A stretch of 64,000 nt of DNA from Marinobacter salarius. Lineage in GTDB: Bacteria > Pseudomonadota > Gammaproteobacteria > Pseudomonadales > Oleiphilaceae. Shown in pieces: positions 9,727-17,991 of the stretch. Both the position numbers and the translations under genes were made by a program. Location of the stretch: the NCBI RefSeq assembly GCF_032922745.1, contig NZ_CP136693.1, forward strand, positions 2,976,001-3,040,000, read 5' to 3'. Position 1 is the stretch's first letter, and each line of letters starts with the position of its first letter. Below the pieces are notes generated by a model. The model was not told the origin of the DNA and ran no database searches. It worked only from the letters and a program-made list of their open reading frames with translations.

Positions 9727-10308
9727 TTGAATCACCTTGCTCATCTCTTCCTTGCCCCGGATTCCCCCAAGGCTCGTGTGGGCAGCCTGCTGGGGGACTT
9801 TGCGCGAGGCATTGTGCCGGACGAACTGCCCCGGGAAGTGAGAGTGGGGCTGCGGCATCACAGGGCAGTGGATGCGTTTACCGACCAGCATTCACAAGTC
9901 ATTGCCAGCAAGCGGTTATTCTCCCCTCAGCGCCGACGTTTCTCGGGTGTGGCGCTGGATATCCTCTACGATCACTACCTGTTAAGAAACTGGCAATGCT
10001 TTAGTCATGTGGATTCCGATACCTTTATCGATCAGGTCTATCGGGAACTCGATGAAAACGCGTCGTTAATGCCTGACAGAATGCAAAGGGTGACTCAGCA
10101 GATCGTTCTCCACGACTGGTTCCACTCATACCAGGATATTGACAACATTGGGTATGCTCTGGACCGGGTCGCCAATCGCATACGGTTCAGGAATGCGTTC
10201 AGCGGAATCATCGAGGAGATCAAAACCCACGACCAGGAACTCGAACGCAGGTTCCTGAGCTTTTTTCCTGAACTCAAACACTACGCCACAAAGGATTTTG
10301 AATGTTGA
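9727..10308 (+). CDS. acpH: Acyl carrier protein phosphodiesterase
   Basis: A 193-residue protein matching the AcpH/DUF479 family, which removes the 4'-phosphopantetheine arm from holo-ACP. I chose a TTG start at 9727, preceded by GGGAG at a 5-base distance. Translation then begins with NHLAHLFLA, matching the family's N-terminus, and the length equals that of E. coli AcpH (193). An upstream in-frame extension to 9550 would overlap the barrel gene and is rejected. Family features seen are GSLLGDF near the N-terminus and GLRHHRAVDAFTDQH (the metal-binding His/Asp region). The stop overlaps the next gene's ATG. Confidence 0.88.
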   Translation: MNHLAHLFLAPDSPKARVGSLLGDFARGIVPDELPREVRVGLRHHRAVDAFTDQHSQVIASKRLFSPQRRRFSGVALDILYDHYLLRNWQCFSHVDSDTFIDQVYRELDENASLMPDRMQRVTQQIVLHDWFHSYQDIDNIGYALDRVANRIRFRNAFSGIIEEIKTHDQELERRFLSFFPELKHYATKDFEC

Positions 10309-10898
10309 CGGACTCCAAGAGATACGTTGTCGCTGCGCTTTTCGCGTTCCTGATCCCCTCCATCGCCATGGCTGAGAGCAGCAGTAATGAAAACGCTGTG
10401 CCAGAGCGACTTGGCTTTGTTGAATGGCTTGTACTCGAGGGCACGGGCCTGCGTATGAAGGCCCGGCTGGATACCGGGGCCAAAACCTCGTCACTGCATG
10501 CCGTCAATGTTGAACCGTTCATGAAAGGTGATGAAGAGTGGGTCAGTTTTCAGTTGCCGCTGGCTGATCACCAGGATGAGGACGACGCCGACGGCAAGAA
10601 TCTGGAAGAGGTAATTCTGGAGTTCAGCCTGCCTGTTGAGCGTACGGTTAAAATCAAGCGCAAGGGCGCACCCTCGCAGCGTCGGTTTGTGGTGGTTATG
10701 GATTTCTGTATTGCGGGTACCAGTCACAAGACCGAGTTCTCGCTCACGGACCGTGGGAAATTTTCCTATCCGGCATTGTTGGGTCGACGGTTCATGCGTG
10801 ACGACAACATCCTGATTGATTCGGCGGACGCCTTCATCGCGAAACAGGACTGCGAGTACAAAAGCCTGGCCGACGTGGCTGAAAAACACGCTGGGTGA
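10302..10898 (+). CDS. Retropepsin-like putative zinc protease (RimB/DUF785 family), exported
   Basis: A 198-residue protein of the family annotated as ATP-dependent zinc protease (DUF785) or retropepsin-like RimB. The aspartic-protease-like core RLDTGAKTSSLHAVNVE (about residues 55-71) and the later YPALLGRRFMRDDNILID are diagnostic. In some bacteria RimB genes sit beside rimK, but not here. This copy has an N-terminal signal-like hydrophobic stretch (VAALFAFLIPSIAMA), suggesting a periplasmic location, as in a subset of the family. Its ATG overlaps the acpH stop, so translation is probably coupled. Confidence 0.8.
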   Translation: MLTDSKRYVVAALFAFLIPSIAMAESSSNENAVPERLGFVEWLVLEGTGLRMKARLDTGAKTSSLHAVNVEPFMKGDEEWVSFQLPLADHQDEDDADGKNLEEVILEFSLPVERTVKIKRKGAPSQRRFVVVMDFCIAGTSHKTEFSLTDRGKFSYPALLGRRFMRDDNILIDSADAFIAKQDCEYKSLADVAEKHAG

Positions 10899-10911
10899 AT
10901 TGCCCGGAGAT

Positions 10912-10955
10912 TCTACGCGTAGACAGTTAGTTTGTTGGAGTCTACAATGATACCA
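10912..10955 (+). promoter_or_regulatory. Promoter with embedded operator of the Xre/RES module
   Basis: A -35 TAGACA (10920-10925) and a -10 TACAAT (10943-10948) are separated by 17 bases. Three GTAGA-type half-sites overlap them: a perfect palindrome TCTACGCGTAGA at 10912-10923, then GTAGAC (10919-10924) in inverted pairing with GTCTAC (10940-10945). This is the layout expected for autorepression by the antitoxin or toxin-antitoxin complex. Confidence 0.7.
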
Positions 10956-10996
10956 TGTGTTCAGTGGGCAAAAGCCCGAAAACAGTGGTGTCTGTT

Positions 10997-11398
10997 ATGA
11001 GTAACGCGCAGAAACTCGCAACCGTTGAAAAAAACAACGTCTCCGGCGTTGGCCTGAAGACTGTGTTTAATATTCTGGACCGCTGGGGTTGTTCTGCAGA
11101 GCAGGTACAGAAAATCCTCCAGATCTCCCGCCCAGCGTATTACAAGTATCGTAAAGCGCCGGAGCAGGCGAGCCTGACCCATGACCAGATTGAACGTCTC
11201 AGTTATCTGGTCAACATTCACGGCTGCCTGCGGATGATCTTCGAGAATCCGAAGAATGTTTACGGCTTTATGGCGCTGAAGAATGACAATCCATACTTCA
11301 ACGGCAAAAGCCCACTTGAGATTATCAGCACGGGCCAGTTTGCTGCTTTGTATGAAACGTTCAGGCGTATCGATGTATTGCGCGGAGGGCTCTGGTGA
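10997..11398 (+). CDS. Xre/MbcA/ParS-family antitoxin (DUF2384)
   Basis: About 133 residues. The N-terminal part (residues about 15-75) is a helix-turn-helix of the Xre antitoxin type (KTVFNILDRWGCSAEQVQKI). The C-terminal part carries the toxin-binding MbcA/ParS/Xre domain ending in NGKSPLEIISTGQFAALYETFRR. This family neutralises RES-domain toxins and represses its own operon. I use ATG 10997 because the upstream ATG at 10955 coincides with the predicted transcription start. The stop overlaps the RES gene start by 4 bases, giving the usual antitoxin-then-toxin order. Confidence 0.88.
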   Translation: MSNAQKLATVEKNNVSGVGLKTVFNILDRWGCSAEQVQKILQISRPAYYKYRKAPEQASLTHDQIERLSYLVNIHGCLRMIFENPKNVYGFMALKNDNPYFNGKSPLEIISTGQFAALYETFRRIDVLRGGLW

Positions 11399-12087
11399 GT
11401 CAGGAATTGCCGCCAACGATCACACCCGAGAGCATTACCGGGTTCCGCCTGATCAACTCGAGGTTTCCGCCCATCAGTCTGTTTGATGATGTGGCGGATG
11501 AAGATGAGTTTGATGCGCTCTACGAACTTCAAGCGCTCACCAACCCCCGTCTTCAAACCGAGTTGGGTAATCTAAACCTGATCCGCAAAGCGGAGATCCC
11601 TTTCGGAATTCCTGGCTGCTCCTACGCCACTGGCCCGTTTACCCATGTAAACCCGGAAGGCAGCCGCTTCAGCGATGGCCAGTACGGTGTTCTGTATATG
11701 GGGGAGAGCATCGATACAGCGATAGCGGAGGTGGCCTATCACCAGTCACGCTACTGGCAGGGCGTTCACGGTTTGGACTACGACCGGCTGGTGTTCCGGG
11801 GGCTTAAGTGCAAGGTAGGGACGATGACCCTGCACGACGCCACGACCCTCTCCTTTGGGAGCGCCATCTACGATGCTGACAGCTACGCGGCTTCACGGAG
11901 TTATGGTCGCAGGCTCTACAGGGCAGGGTCGGAAGGGCTTCGGTATCACTCTGTTCGAAAACCCGGCGATACCTGCTGGGGATTATTCACTCCCAGGCAC
12001 GTCCGCAGTGTTATCCAGGCGGCGCATTTCGAGTTTATCTGGAACGGTGAGAAAATCAGCTCGGTGAATAAGTTCACCAAGGCGTGA
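11395..12087 (+). CDS. RES-domain toxin (NAD+-degrading family)
   Basis: A 230-residue RES-domain protein. The family's Arg, Tyr/Glu and Ser positions appear in GSRFSDGQYGVLYMGE (about residues 89-104), AIAEVAYHQSRYW and a later RPGDT-like segment (RKPGDTCWGLF). Characterised RES toxins phosphorolyse or hydrolyse cellular NAD+, stopping growth until the antitoxin binds. GTG start at 11395 overlaps the antitoxin stop by 4 bases, so the two are translationally coupled. The length fits RES toxins with a short N-terminal extension. Activity here is inferred from family membership. Confidence 0.88.
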   Translation: MSQELPPTITPESITGFRLINSRFPPISLFDDVADEDEFDALYELQALTNPRLQTELGNLNLIRKAEIPFGIPGCSYATGPFTHVNPEGSRFSDGQYGVLYMGESIDTAIAEVAYHQSRYWQGVHGLDYDRLVFRGLKCKVGTMTLHDATTLSFGSAIYDADSYAASRSYGRRLYRAGSEGLRYHSVRKPGDTCWGLFTPRHVRSVIQAAHFEFIWNGEKISSVNKFTKA

Positions 12088-12095
12088 AAATACCG

Positions 12096-12980
12096 TTACG
12101 GTTTCCATTCACTTACGATCAAATCGAACAGTGCCCGCAATTCTGAACGTTCATAGTTTCGCACGCCGCATATCAGATTGAGGTTGGTGATCATCTCAGG
12201 ATCATCAAAAATACGCACCCCTCCTCGGCTCTGTGATTGTTCCGCGAACTCCCGCTCGACAAGCCCAAACCCCATGCCGGATTTGACCATAACCACCGTG
12301 GAATACTCGTCGTCGGAACTGGTGGCCGCTTCGGAGAGGCTTGCCTGAGGGCCAAGCAGGTCCTTCATGAAATCAAAAAAGGGGCAGTCCCGGTTGGGCC
12401 AGACCCAGGGCAGGCGCCGACGTGACTCGAAGTCGGCCGGTAGGGTGTCGAGCTCCGTATCCGCAGGGCCAACAACGGAAATACGCACTGGCGTGAGTGG
12501 CACCACCTTCAACCTCGGGTCCTCGCAGTTCCCATAGACATACCCCAGATCCAGCTCTTCCGAAAGCACTTGCTCGACAATCTGGGTTGACGACCGGGTT
12601 TTCATTTCCAGATTGAGATGAGGGAGAGCGTCCGTCTTCCGCCGGAGCACTTCGTCTACGCGAAGGTATTCAGGCGGTGAGTTGAGTCCAAGGCGGAGTG
12701 TTGCGTGAGGCATCGAGCGCAAGGAAAGCGCAGTGTTACGTACATCCTCTACGGCGGTAAACACCTGGCGAACGGGCATGAGCAATCGTTCGCCCGCCGC
12801 GGTCAGGGACATTCCCTGCTTACTCCGCTCGAACAACTGGACCTCGAACTCGTCTTCAAGCTGGCGCAGGTGTTCACTCACTGCCGATGGGGTTGAATGG
12901 CGGCGAGCGGCTGCGCGAGTCAGGTTGGACTCTTCAGCTACCAGGAGAAAGGACTTGAGCCTGTCCAGCTTTATGTTCAT
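12096..12980 (-). CDS. LysR-family transcriptional regulator
   Basis: A 294-residue LysR-type regulator. The N-terminal winged helix-turn-helix is clear (LKSFLLVAEESNLTRAAARRH, then SAVSEHLRQLEDEFEVQLFERS). It is followed by a two-lobed effector-binding domain. It is divergent from the first DUF1127 gene with about 100 bases between, the classic arrangement for LysR control of the neighbour. It is convergent with the RES gene, only 8 bases apart. The ligand is unknown. Confidence 0.9.
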   Translation of the reverse strand: MNIKLDRLKSFLLVAEESNLTRAAARRHSTPSAVSEHLRQLEDEFEVQLFERSKQGMSLTAAGERLLMPVRQVFTAVEDVRNTALSLRSMPHATLRLGLNSPPEYLRVDEVLRRKTDALPHLNLEMKTRSSTQIVEQVLSEELDLGYVYGNCEDPRLKVVPLTPVRISVVGPADTELDTLPADFESRRRLPWVWPNRDCPFFDFMKDLLGPQASLSEAATSSDDEYSTVVMVKSGMGFGLVEREFAEQSQSRGGVRIFDDPEMITNLNLICGVRNYERSELRALFDLIVSEWKP

Positions 12981-13083
12981 ATTTTTCGAACACCAGGTTC
13001 ATATATTGTCGATAGACGACCTAATAAAGCGGGTCGAGAATGGTTTCATTGTAGTCATCGTTCATATTTAAAGGAAGATGGAA

Positions 13084-13326
13084 ATGAAAGCCACTCTCGT
13101 CAATCAACCACTCGGACAAGCACCATCGATTGCCTGTGTTCCCTCAAAGAGCACTATTCTGAGACGGGCCATTGCTGCCATCAAACGCTATGCGGGACGT
13201 TGGAGTCGCCGGTACCAATTGAGGAAGTCGCTGTATGAAATGGACACGCGACTGATCGAAAAGGACATAGGGCTACCCTATGGCGGCCTTTCAGAGGAAG
13301 CGCATAAGCCATTCTGGCGCGATTAG
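13084..13326 (+). CDS. DUF1127-family small basic protein
   Basis: An 80-residue protein with a C-terminal DUF1127 motif: an arginine-rich helix, then LYEMDTRLIEKDIGLPYGGL and a terminal KPFWRD. DUF1127 (YjiS-like) proteins are small and basic. Some bind RNA or affect phosphate and carbon metabolism, and others are targets of nearby LysR regulators. I prefer ATG 13084 over 13078 because the AAGGA motif is then about 8 bases upstream. It faces the LysR gene divergently and is probably its target. Confidence 0.78.
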   Translation: MKATLVNQPLGQAPSIACVPSKSTILRRAIAAIKRYAGRWSRRYQLRKSLYEMDTRLIEKDIGLPYGGLSEEAHKPFWRD

Positions 13327-13332
13327 TCACCA

Positions 13333-13360
13333 CACTGAGCCCCTGCACTAGGGCTCAGTG
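13333..13360. terminator. Perfect 10-bp hairpin between convergent DUF1127 genes
   Basis: CACTGAGCCC (13333-13342) and GGGCTCAGTG (13351-13360) form a perfect stem with an 8-base loop. It sits between two convergent genes and overlaps the stop codon of the minus-strand one. No T-run is present, so termination in both directions is an inference. Confidence 0.6.
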
Positions 13361-13546
13361 GCACGTCTTCCAGAACGGGCTGTGTGCCTCTCGCACCAGT
13401 TCAGCTCTGGTTGTTCCGATGTCCCATGCCAATCGGTCCAATTCTCTCATCGGCATTCCCCGCAGGCGTCTTCTCAGGCGCGTGCGGGTTTTTTGGTTCT
13501 CAATATAGCGTTTGAGCCTTCGAAACAGGACTGTGTCGATGTTCAT
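13355..13546 (-). CDS. Second DUF1127-family small basic protein
   Basis: A 63-residue basic protein with the DUF1127 pattern: RRRLRGMPMRELDRLAWDIG, then REAHSPFWK. It is a distant paralog of the protein encoded at 13084-13326 on the facing strand (shared D-IG, EAH-PFW end). A good GGAGGTG-like motif (CCGGAGGTGGA) precedes its ATG. Function is not known beyond the family. Confidence 0.78.
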   Translation of the reverse strand: MNIDTVLFRRLKRYIENQKTRTRLRRRLRGMPMRELDRLAWDIGTTRAELVREAHSPFWKTCH

Positions 13547-13735
13547 ATTCCACCTCCGGTGCTTAATAAAATTCTATTGCTCCGGTGTTGGCGAAACAGA
13601 CACAGATGGGTGCTATTGGGGGAGTACAGATTTACAATACAGTTGACGCCAGCGAAACGGGTGCTAACCTTCCGTAGGTGCCGGGCTCCCGTATAATTTA
13701 TTTATCAACATGACTATTCGTTTCGTGGCCAACTT

Positions 13736-14269
13736 GTGAGGGATCACCTGAAATATCTTGTTTCCCTAGTCCTCAGCCTGTGTCTCAGCCTGGCGTCTGC
13801 GCATGCTTCCATACGCTCGGAGTATGAAGTCAAAGCTGCGTTCCTCTATAACTTCACACGCTTTGTTACCTGGTCAAATGGGGCAACCGTTTCGGGGCCT
13901 CTTGACGTGTGCATCTATGGTGATGATCCCTTTGGTAATCTGCTTGACCCCTTGCGAGGTCGTAAATCCCAAGGCAGGGAGCTTAAGCTTCGATACCCTA
14001 ACAAACTGGCCGATATAGTTGGATGCGACGTACTTTTTATAGGCCAGTCTCAGTCCAGAAATGTCGACGAACTGCTTAAAATGGCCCAGAGCCAAAAAGG
14101 CGTACTGACGGTTAGTGATCTGCCAGACTTCACACGCAAGGGCGGCATTGTCGGTTACGTGAAACAGGGCAATGTCATTCGCTTTGAAATCAGCCTGAAT
14201 GCCGCGATGGAAGCAGGCCTGACCATTAACTCCAGGCTTCTGGAGCTAGCGGTGAGGGTCCTACGATGA
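13736..14269 (+). CDS. YfiR-like periplasmic protein (DUF4154)
   Basis: A 177-residue exported protein of the YfiR family. A GTG start gives MRDHLKYLVSLVLSLCLSLASAH as signal peptide. The family core follows as EYEVKAAFLYNFTRFVTW, then CIYGDDPFG and IRFEISLNAAMEAGL. In Pseudomonas, YfiR is a periplasmic repressor of the diguanylate cyclase YfiN. Here the next gene is a membrane histidine kinase whose ATG overlaps the stop (ATGA), so this protein probably tunes that kinase instead. It is the first gene of a four-gene signalling operon. Confidence 0.88.
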   Translation: MRDHLKYLVSLVLSLCLSLASAHASIRSEYEVKAAFLYNFTRFVTWSNGATVSGPLDVCIYGDDPFGNLLDPLRGRKSQGRELKLRYPNKLADIVGCDVLFIGQSQSRNVDELLKMAQSQKGVLTVSDLPDFTRKGGIVGYVKQGNVIRFEISLNAAMEAGLTINSRLLELAVRVLR

Positions 14270-15720
14270 TTGGGCAGTGGCGATACTGGCGACTTAAAAC
14301 CAAACTGCTTTTCCTCACGCTGTTCACCAGTGCGCTCGGCATTGCCCTGGTCTGTGCGAGCCTCATCTTTGTTGAAAATCAGAATTACCGGAAACAGCTC
14401 GAATCTGAGCTACACGTCATAGCCAGCATTCTGGCGGAGCAGTCCGCGGCCGCCCTGGTGTTTGAGGATAACCAACAACTGAGCAATATCATCGCCAGCC
14501 TGAAACGTATCGACACCATCCGGCAGGCCTGTGTTTACGACCAGCAGGGGAACGTGATGACTTCCCTGGCAGGGCGGCAGCAGATGCAATGCCCCAAGGC
14601 TGGCCCGCAGTTGGAAGTAGGGTTCGTCGGGGACGCGTATCGGTTAATGATGCCCGTCACACTGGACAACGAAGTGGTGGGGCAGCTTTTCCTCGCATCA
14701 CACCTTGAAGTTTTGCGAGGCCATATCCGGACCTTCGTATTCGTTGCCTCTGGTATTGGTGCGGTAATCCTGATCGCGCTGGTGTTTTTAGCTCTCAGGT
14801 TACAGAGAATTGTGTCCGAACCCATTCTCAAGCTTTCAGAGACTGCCGAGCGCATTGCCCAGGACCACGACTATTCCATTCGTGCGCCGGTTTCCGGCAC
14901 CGACGAACTCGGGCGTCTGGGTAACACCTTCAACGAGATGATCAGCACTATCCAGCAACAGAACCACCGCATCCTGGAGAGTCGCGACAGCCTCGAGCGC
15001 ATTGTCGAGGCCAGGACCTCCGAGCTGAGCATGGCCAATCGCGAACTGGAGGCTTTCAGTTACTCGGTCTCTCACGACCTCAGGCAGCCCCTGAGAGCCG
15101 TTGAAGGGTTTGGGCAGGCCTTGGAGGAGGATTGCGGTGACCAGTTAAATGACATCGGTAAGGATTACCTGAAGCGAATCCGTGCGGCGAGTGTACGGAT
15201 GGCGGGGCTCATCGATGGGCTACTCATTCTCTCCCGAGTCAGCCGACAATCCATGGAGAACCAGACGATAGACTTGAGTCAACTGCTGGAAGAAATTACG
15301 GAAGAACTGCAAGACATCAGTGATGAGGTGCCAACGGAAATTCTCATACAGCCAGGTATGTGGATTGTCGGCGATAGCCGGATGCTGCGTGTTGCGTTCC
15401 AGAACCTGCTTGCGAATGCATGGAAATACAGTGCCAAAGAAGAAAAACGGGTCGTCCAAGTGGTGTCTAGAAGGGAAGGGCGCTGGGTCTCTATTGAGGT
15501 TCGTGATAACGGTGTCGGCTTCGATATGAGGTACATCGACAAACTGTTCGTGGCATTCAATCGGCTTCATACGCCGTCGGAGTTCGGCGGCACGGGTATT
15601 GGTCTTGCGACCGTATATCGTGTGGTTCGCCGACATCATGGTGATATTTCCGCCACGTCGCAATTGGGTGAGGGTGCGAGTTTTGTTGTGAAGTTGCCTG
15701 TTGCCGAAGATCAGGGCTAG
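14266..15720 (+). CDS. Membrane sensor histidine kinase (CHASE8-like, HAMP, HisKA, HATPase)
   Basis: A 484-residue kinase. It has an N-terminal membrane helix (LLFLTLFTSALGIALVCASL), then a periplasmic sensor of about 120 residues resembling CHASE8 (ASILAEQSAAALVFEDNQQL). A second membrane helix near residues 150-180 leads to HAMP (RIVSEPILKLSETAERIA) and a short coiled coil. The HisKA box SYSVSHDLRQPLRAVEGF has phospho-acceptor His270. N, G1 and G2 boxes follow (FQNLLANAWKYS, VRDNGVGFD, GGTGIGLATV). The catalytic half is phytochrome/Rcp-like, matching the Rcp1-like receiver encoded next. It is coupled to the YfiR-like gene by a 4-base overlap. Confidence 0.92.
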   Translation: MIGQWRYWRLKTKLLFLTLFTSALGIALVCASLIFVENQNYRKQLESELHVIASILAEQSAAALVFEDNQQLSNIIASLKRIDTIRQACVYDQQGNVMTSLAGRQQMQCPKAGPQLEVGFVGDAYRLMMPVTLDNEVVGQLFLASHLEVLRGHIRTFVFVASGIGAVILIALVFLALRLQRIVSEPILKLSETAERIAQDHDYSIRAPVSGTDELGRLGNTFNEMISTIQQQNHRILESRDSLERIVEARTSELSMANRELEAFSYSVSHDLRQPLRAVEGFGQALEEDCGDQLNDIGKDYLKRIRAASVRMAGLIDGLLILSRVSRQSMENQTIDLSQLLEEITEELQDISDEVPTEILIQPGMWIVGDSRMLRVAFQNLLANAWKYSAKEEKRVVQVVSRREGRWVSIEVRDNGVGFDMRYIDKLFVAFNRLHTPSEFGGTGIGLATVYRVVRRHHGDISATSQLGEGASFVVKLPVAEDQG

Positions 15721-15774
15721 ACTGTAGTCAGGTTTAACCCATTTATGCAATTCGTTGAAAGGGCAAATAAAAAC

Positions 15775-16233
15775 ATGGATGGCCACTCAATCCTTGTGGT
15801 TGAAGACAACCCGGATGATCAGGTTCTGGCAGTGCGTGCTCTCAAGAGTGCGAGCGAGAACAGCCCAGTTATTGTATTGGAAGACGGGCAGGAAGCCCTT
15901 GATTTCCTGTTTGGCGACGATGCCAGGCACCCGTGTAAAGATTTGGATTCGCTCGGTCTTGTTTTGCTTGATGTGAAGCTTCCGAAGGTCAGCGGCCTGG
16001 AAGTTCTAAAAGGAATTCGCTCCTCGCCACTCACCAACTGGTTGCCAGTCGTGATGGTTACGTCCTCTGATGAACCGGCAGACCTTTTGGATGCCTACCG
16101 TCTGGGAGCCAATAGCTTTATCACCAAGCCGATCAATTATCGGGAGTTTACGGAACAAATGAAGTTGCTTGCCCGCTATTGGCTCTTTGTTAATAAAGTA
16201 CCCAAGGCGGGTGCGGTTCGCTCGTTTAAATAA
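15775..16233 (+). CDS. Single-domain response regulator (Rcp1-like)
   Basis: About 152 residues, a stand-alone receiver. Acidic residues lie in ILVVEDNPDD. The phosphorylatable Asp is in LVLLDVKLPKVSGLEVL, the conserved Thr/Ser in VVMVTSSDE and the Lys in FITKPINYREF. No output domain follows. It resembles cyanobacterial Rcp1-type regulators that receive phosphate from kinases like the one just upstream. ATG 15775 is preferred over 15745 because an AAAGGG motif precedes it. It is probably a relay between the kinase and the GGDEF/EAL protein. Confidence 0.9.
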   Translation: MDGHSILVVEDNPDDQVLAVRALKSASENSPVIVLEDGQEALDFLFGDDARHPCKDLDSLGLVLLDVKLPKVSGLEVLKGIRSSPLTNWLPVVMVTSSDEPADLLDAYRLGANSFITKPINYREFTEQMKLLARYWLFVNKVPKAGAVRSFK

Positions 16234-16243
16234 GGTAAGGCCA

Positions 16244-17935
16244 TTGACAGACACAGCCAGCCCCCTACGGATGTTGATCGTCGAAGATTCAGAAGACGAT
16301 GCTCTGCTTCTACTGCGAGAGATGCGCAAAGGAGGCATAGCCCCCTATCATGAATTGGTGGACAGCGAAGACCGTCTATCCTATGCGCTTCGCCGGGGAA
16401 AGTGGGATATCGTCATTACCGACCACAACATGCCTGGCTTCTCTTCCTTTCGGGTGTTGGAGCTAACCAAGAAATACTGCAAAGACCTGCCAGTAATCAT
16501 TGTATCCGGAACCATCGGCGAGGGCGTTGCCGTTACGGCAATGAAAGCCGGTGCGCAGGATTACATCATGAAAGATAACCTTTCCCGTTTGATTCCCGCC
16601 ATTGACCGGGAAGTACGGGAAGGATTCATGCGCCAGGCCAAGCGTGTTGCGGAAACGGCTCTGGAGCATATGGCCTATCATGATAGCCTTACCGATCTTG
16701 TGAACCGTCGGGAGTTTGAACGGAGGCTGGTACAGGCGCTTGAAGACACCCACAAGACTGGCAGCCAGCATGTACTGCTCTATCTCGACCTTGACCAGTT
16801 CAAGATCATAAACGATACCTGCGGCCACGTAGCTGGCGATCACTTGCTTAAGCAGGTCGCCGGGCTGCTGTCACATCAAGTTCGCACTGACGACACCCTG
16901 GCTCGCCTCGGAGGCGACGAATTCGGAGTGCTGTTGCGAGGTTGTGACGCGGTTCATGCGCAGAAGGTGGCCGAAAAGTTGTGTGAAGAGGTTCACGAAT
17001 TTAGGTTCGTGTGGCAAAACAAGCCGTTCTCGGTGTCGCTCAGTATCGGGATGGTTGTGATCAACGAACACTACAACAGCGCCGGGGAGCTTCTCAGCCA
17101 TGCCGATCTGGCGTGCTACGCCGCCAAGGATCGGGGCCGCAACAATGTCCAGCTATACGAAACCAACGACATTGAGATGCAGCAACGCGAGCGGGACATG
17201 AACTGGACCAGCCGCATCCAGCAAGCTCTGCAAAACAACAGTTTCTGCCTCTGGCATCAGGAGATGGTTGCCCTTCAGCCAGACGCGTCTGACGGTTTTA
17301 GAACTGAATTCCTGGTCCGCTTGAAAGAGGGGGATGATATCGTGCTCCCCGGCGCCTTTATTCCCGCGGCAGAACGCTTCAACCTGATGACAAGGATCGA
17401 CCGAAAAGTCATCGAACTGGCATTCGAGTACCTTAACCGCACGGGCCTTGGCCATGAGAGCACGGGAACCTTCTTTATCAATTTGTCTGGAAGTTCGTTC
17501 AACGAACCGGAACTGTTTCTGTACATCAGCCAATTAGCGGAGCGTTACAAGCTGATCCCGGAGCGTATCTGCTTTGAAATCACTGAAACTTCCGCAATTG
17601 CTAATCTAAATGCGACTCAGAGCTTCATCAATTCCGCCAAAAGCAGAGGGTTTAAATTCGCGCTTGATGATTTTGGCGCGGGCATGAGTTCGTTTTCCTA
17701 TCTGAAAGCCCTGCCAGTGGACTACCTGAAAATTGATGGTGGTTTCGTCCGCAACTTGCTGGACGACCCTATTGATTTATCCATAGTCGACGCATGTAAC
17801 CGTATCGGTCACTCTGCTGGACTCAAGACGGTTGCCGAGTTCGTAGAGAACGATGAGGTGAAAGCCCGCCTGATTGAACTGGGGCTCGATTACGCCCAAG
17901 GGTATGGGATTGCCAAACCTCGACCGCTGGAATAG
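16244..17935 (+). CDS. REC-GGDEF-EAL cyclic-di-GMP protein
   Basis: About 563 residues: receiver (MLIVEDSEDD, acceptor Asp in IVITDHNMPG), GGDEF domain with intact GGDEF near residue 223, and EAL domain. EAL-domain signatures are E-x-L-x-R as EFLVR, NLSGSSF, EITETSAI, DDFGAGMSSF, LKIDG and YAQGYGIAKP, so phosphodiesterase activity is plausible. It can therefore in principle both make and degrade c-di-GMP under receiver control. The TTG start at 16244 lies 10 bases after the preceding stop; ATG 16271 is an alternative. It is last in the YfiR-kinase-regulator operon. Confidence 0.88.
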   Translation: MTDTASPLRMLIVEDSEDDALLLLREMRKGGIAPYHELVDSEDRLSYALRRGKWDIVITDHNMPGFSSFRVLELTKKYCKDLPVIIVSGTIGEGVAVTAMKAGAQDYIMKDNLSRLIPAIDREVREGFMRQAKRVAETALEHMAYHDSLTDLVNRREFERRLVQALEDTHKTGSQHVLLYLDLDQFKIINDTCGHVAGDHLLKQVAGLLSHQVRTDDTLARLGGDEFGVLLRGCDAVHAQKVAEKLCEEVHEFRFVWQNKPFSVSLSIGMVVINEHYNSAGELLSHADLACYAAKDRGRNNVQLYETNDIEMQQRERDMNWTSRIQQALQNNSFCLWHQEMVALQPDASDGFRTEFLVRLKEGDDIVLPGAFIPAAERFNLMTRIDRKVIELAFEYLNRTGLGHESTGTFFINLSGSSFNEPELFLYISQLAERYKLIPERICFEITETSAIANLNATQSFINSAKSRGFKFALDDFGAGMSSFSYLKALPVDYLKIDGGFVRNLLDDPIDLSIVDACNRIGHSAGLKTVAEFVENDEVKARLIELGLDYAQGYGIAKPRPLE

Positions 17936-17991
17936 TTAACCTTCCGTCTTCATTTACACTTCAATGGACGTAACCTCCAAAAGGATTATCA

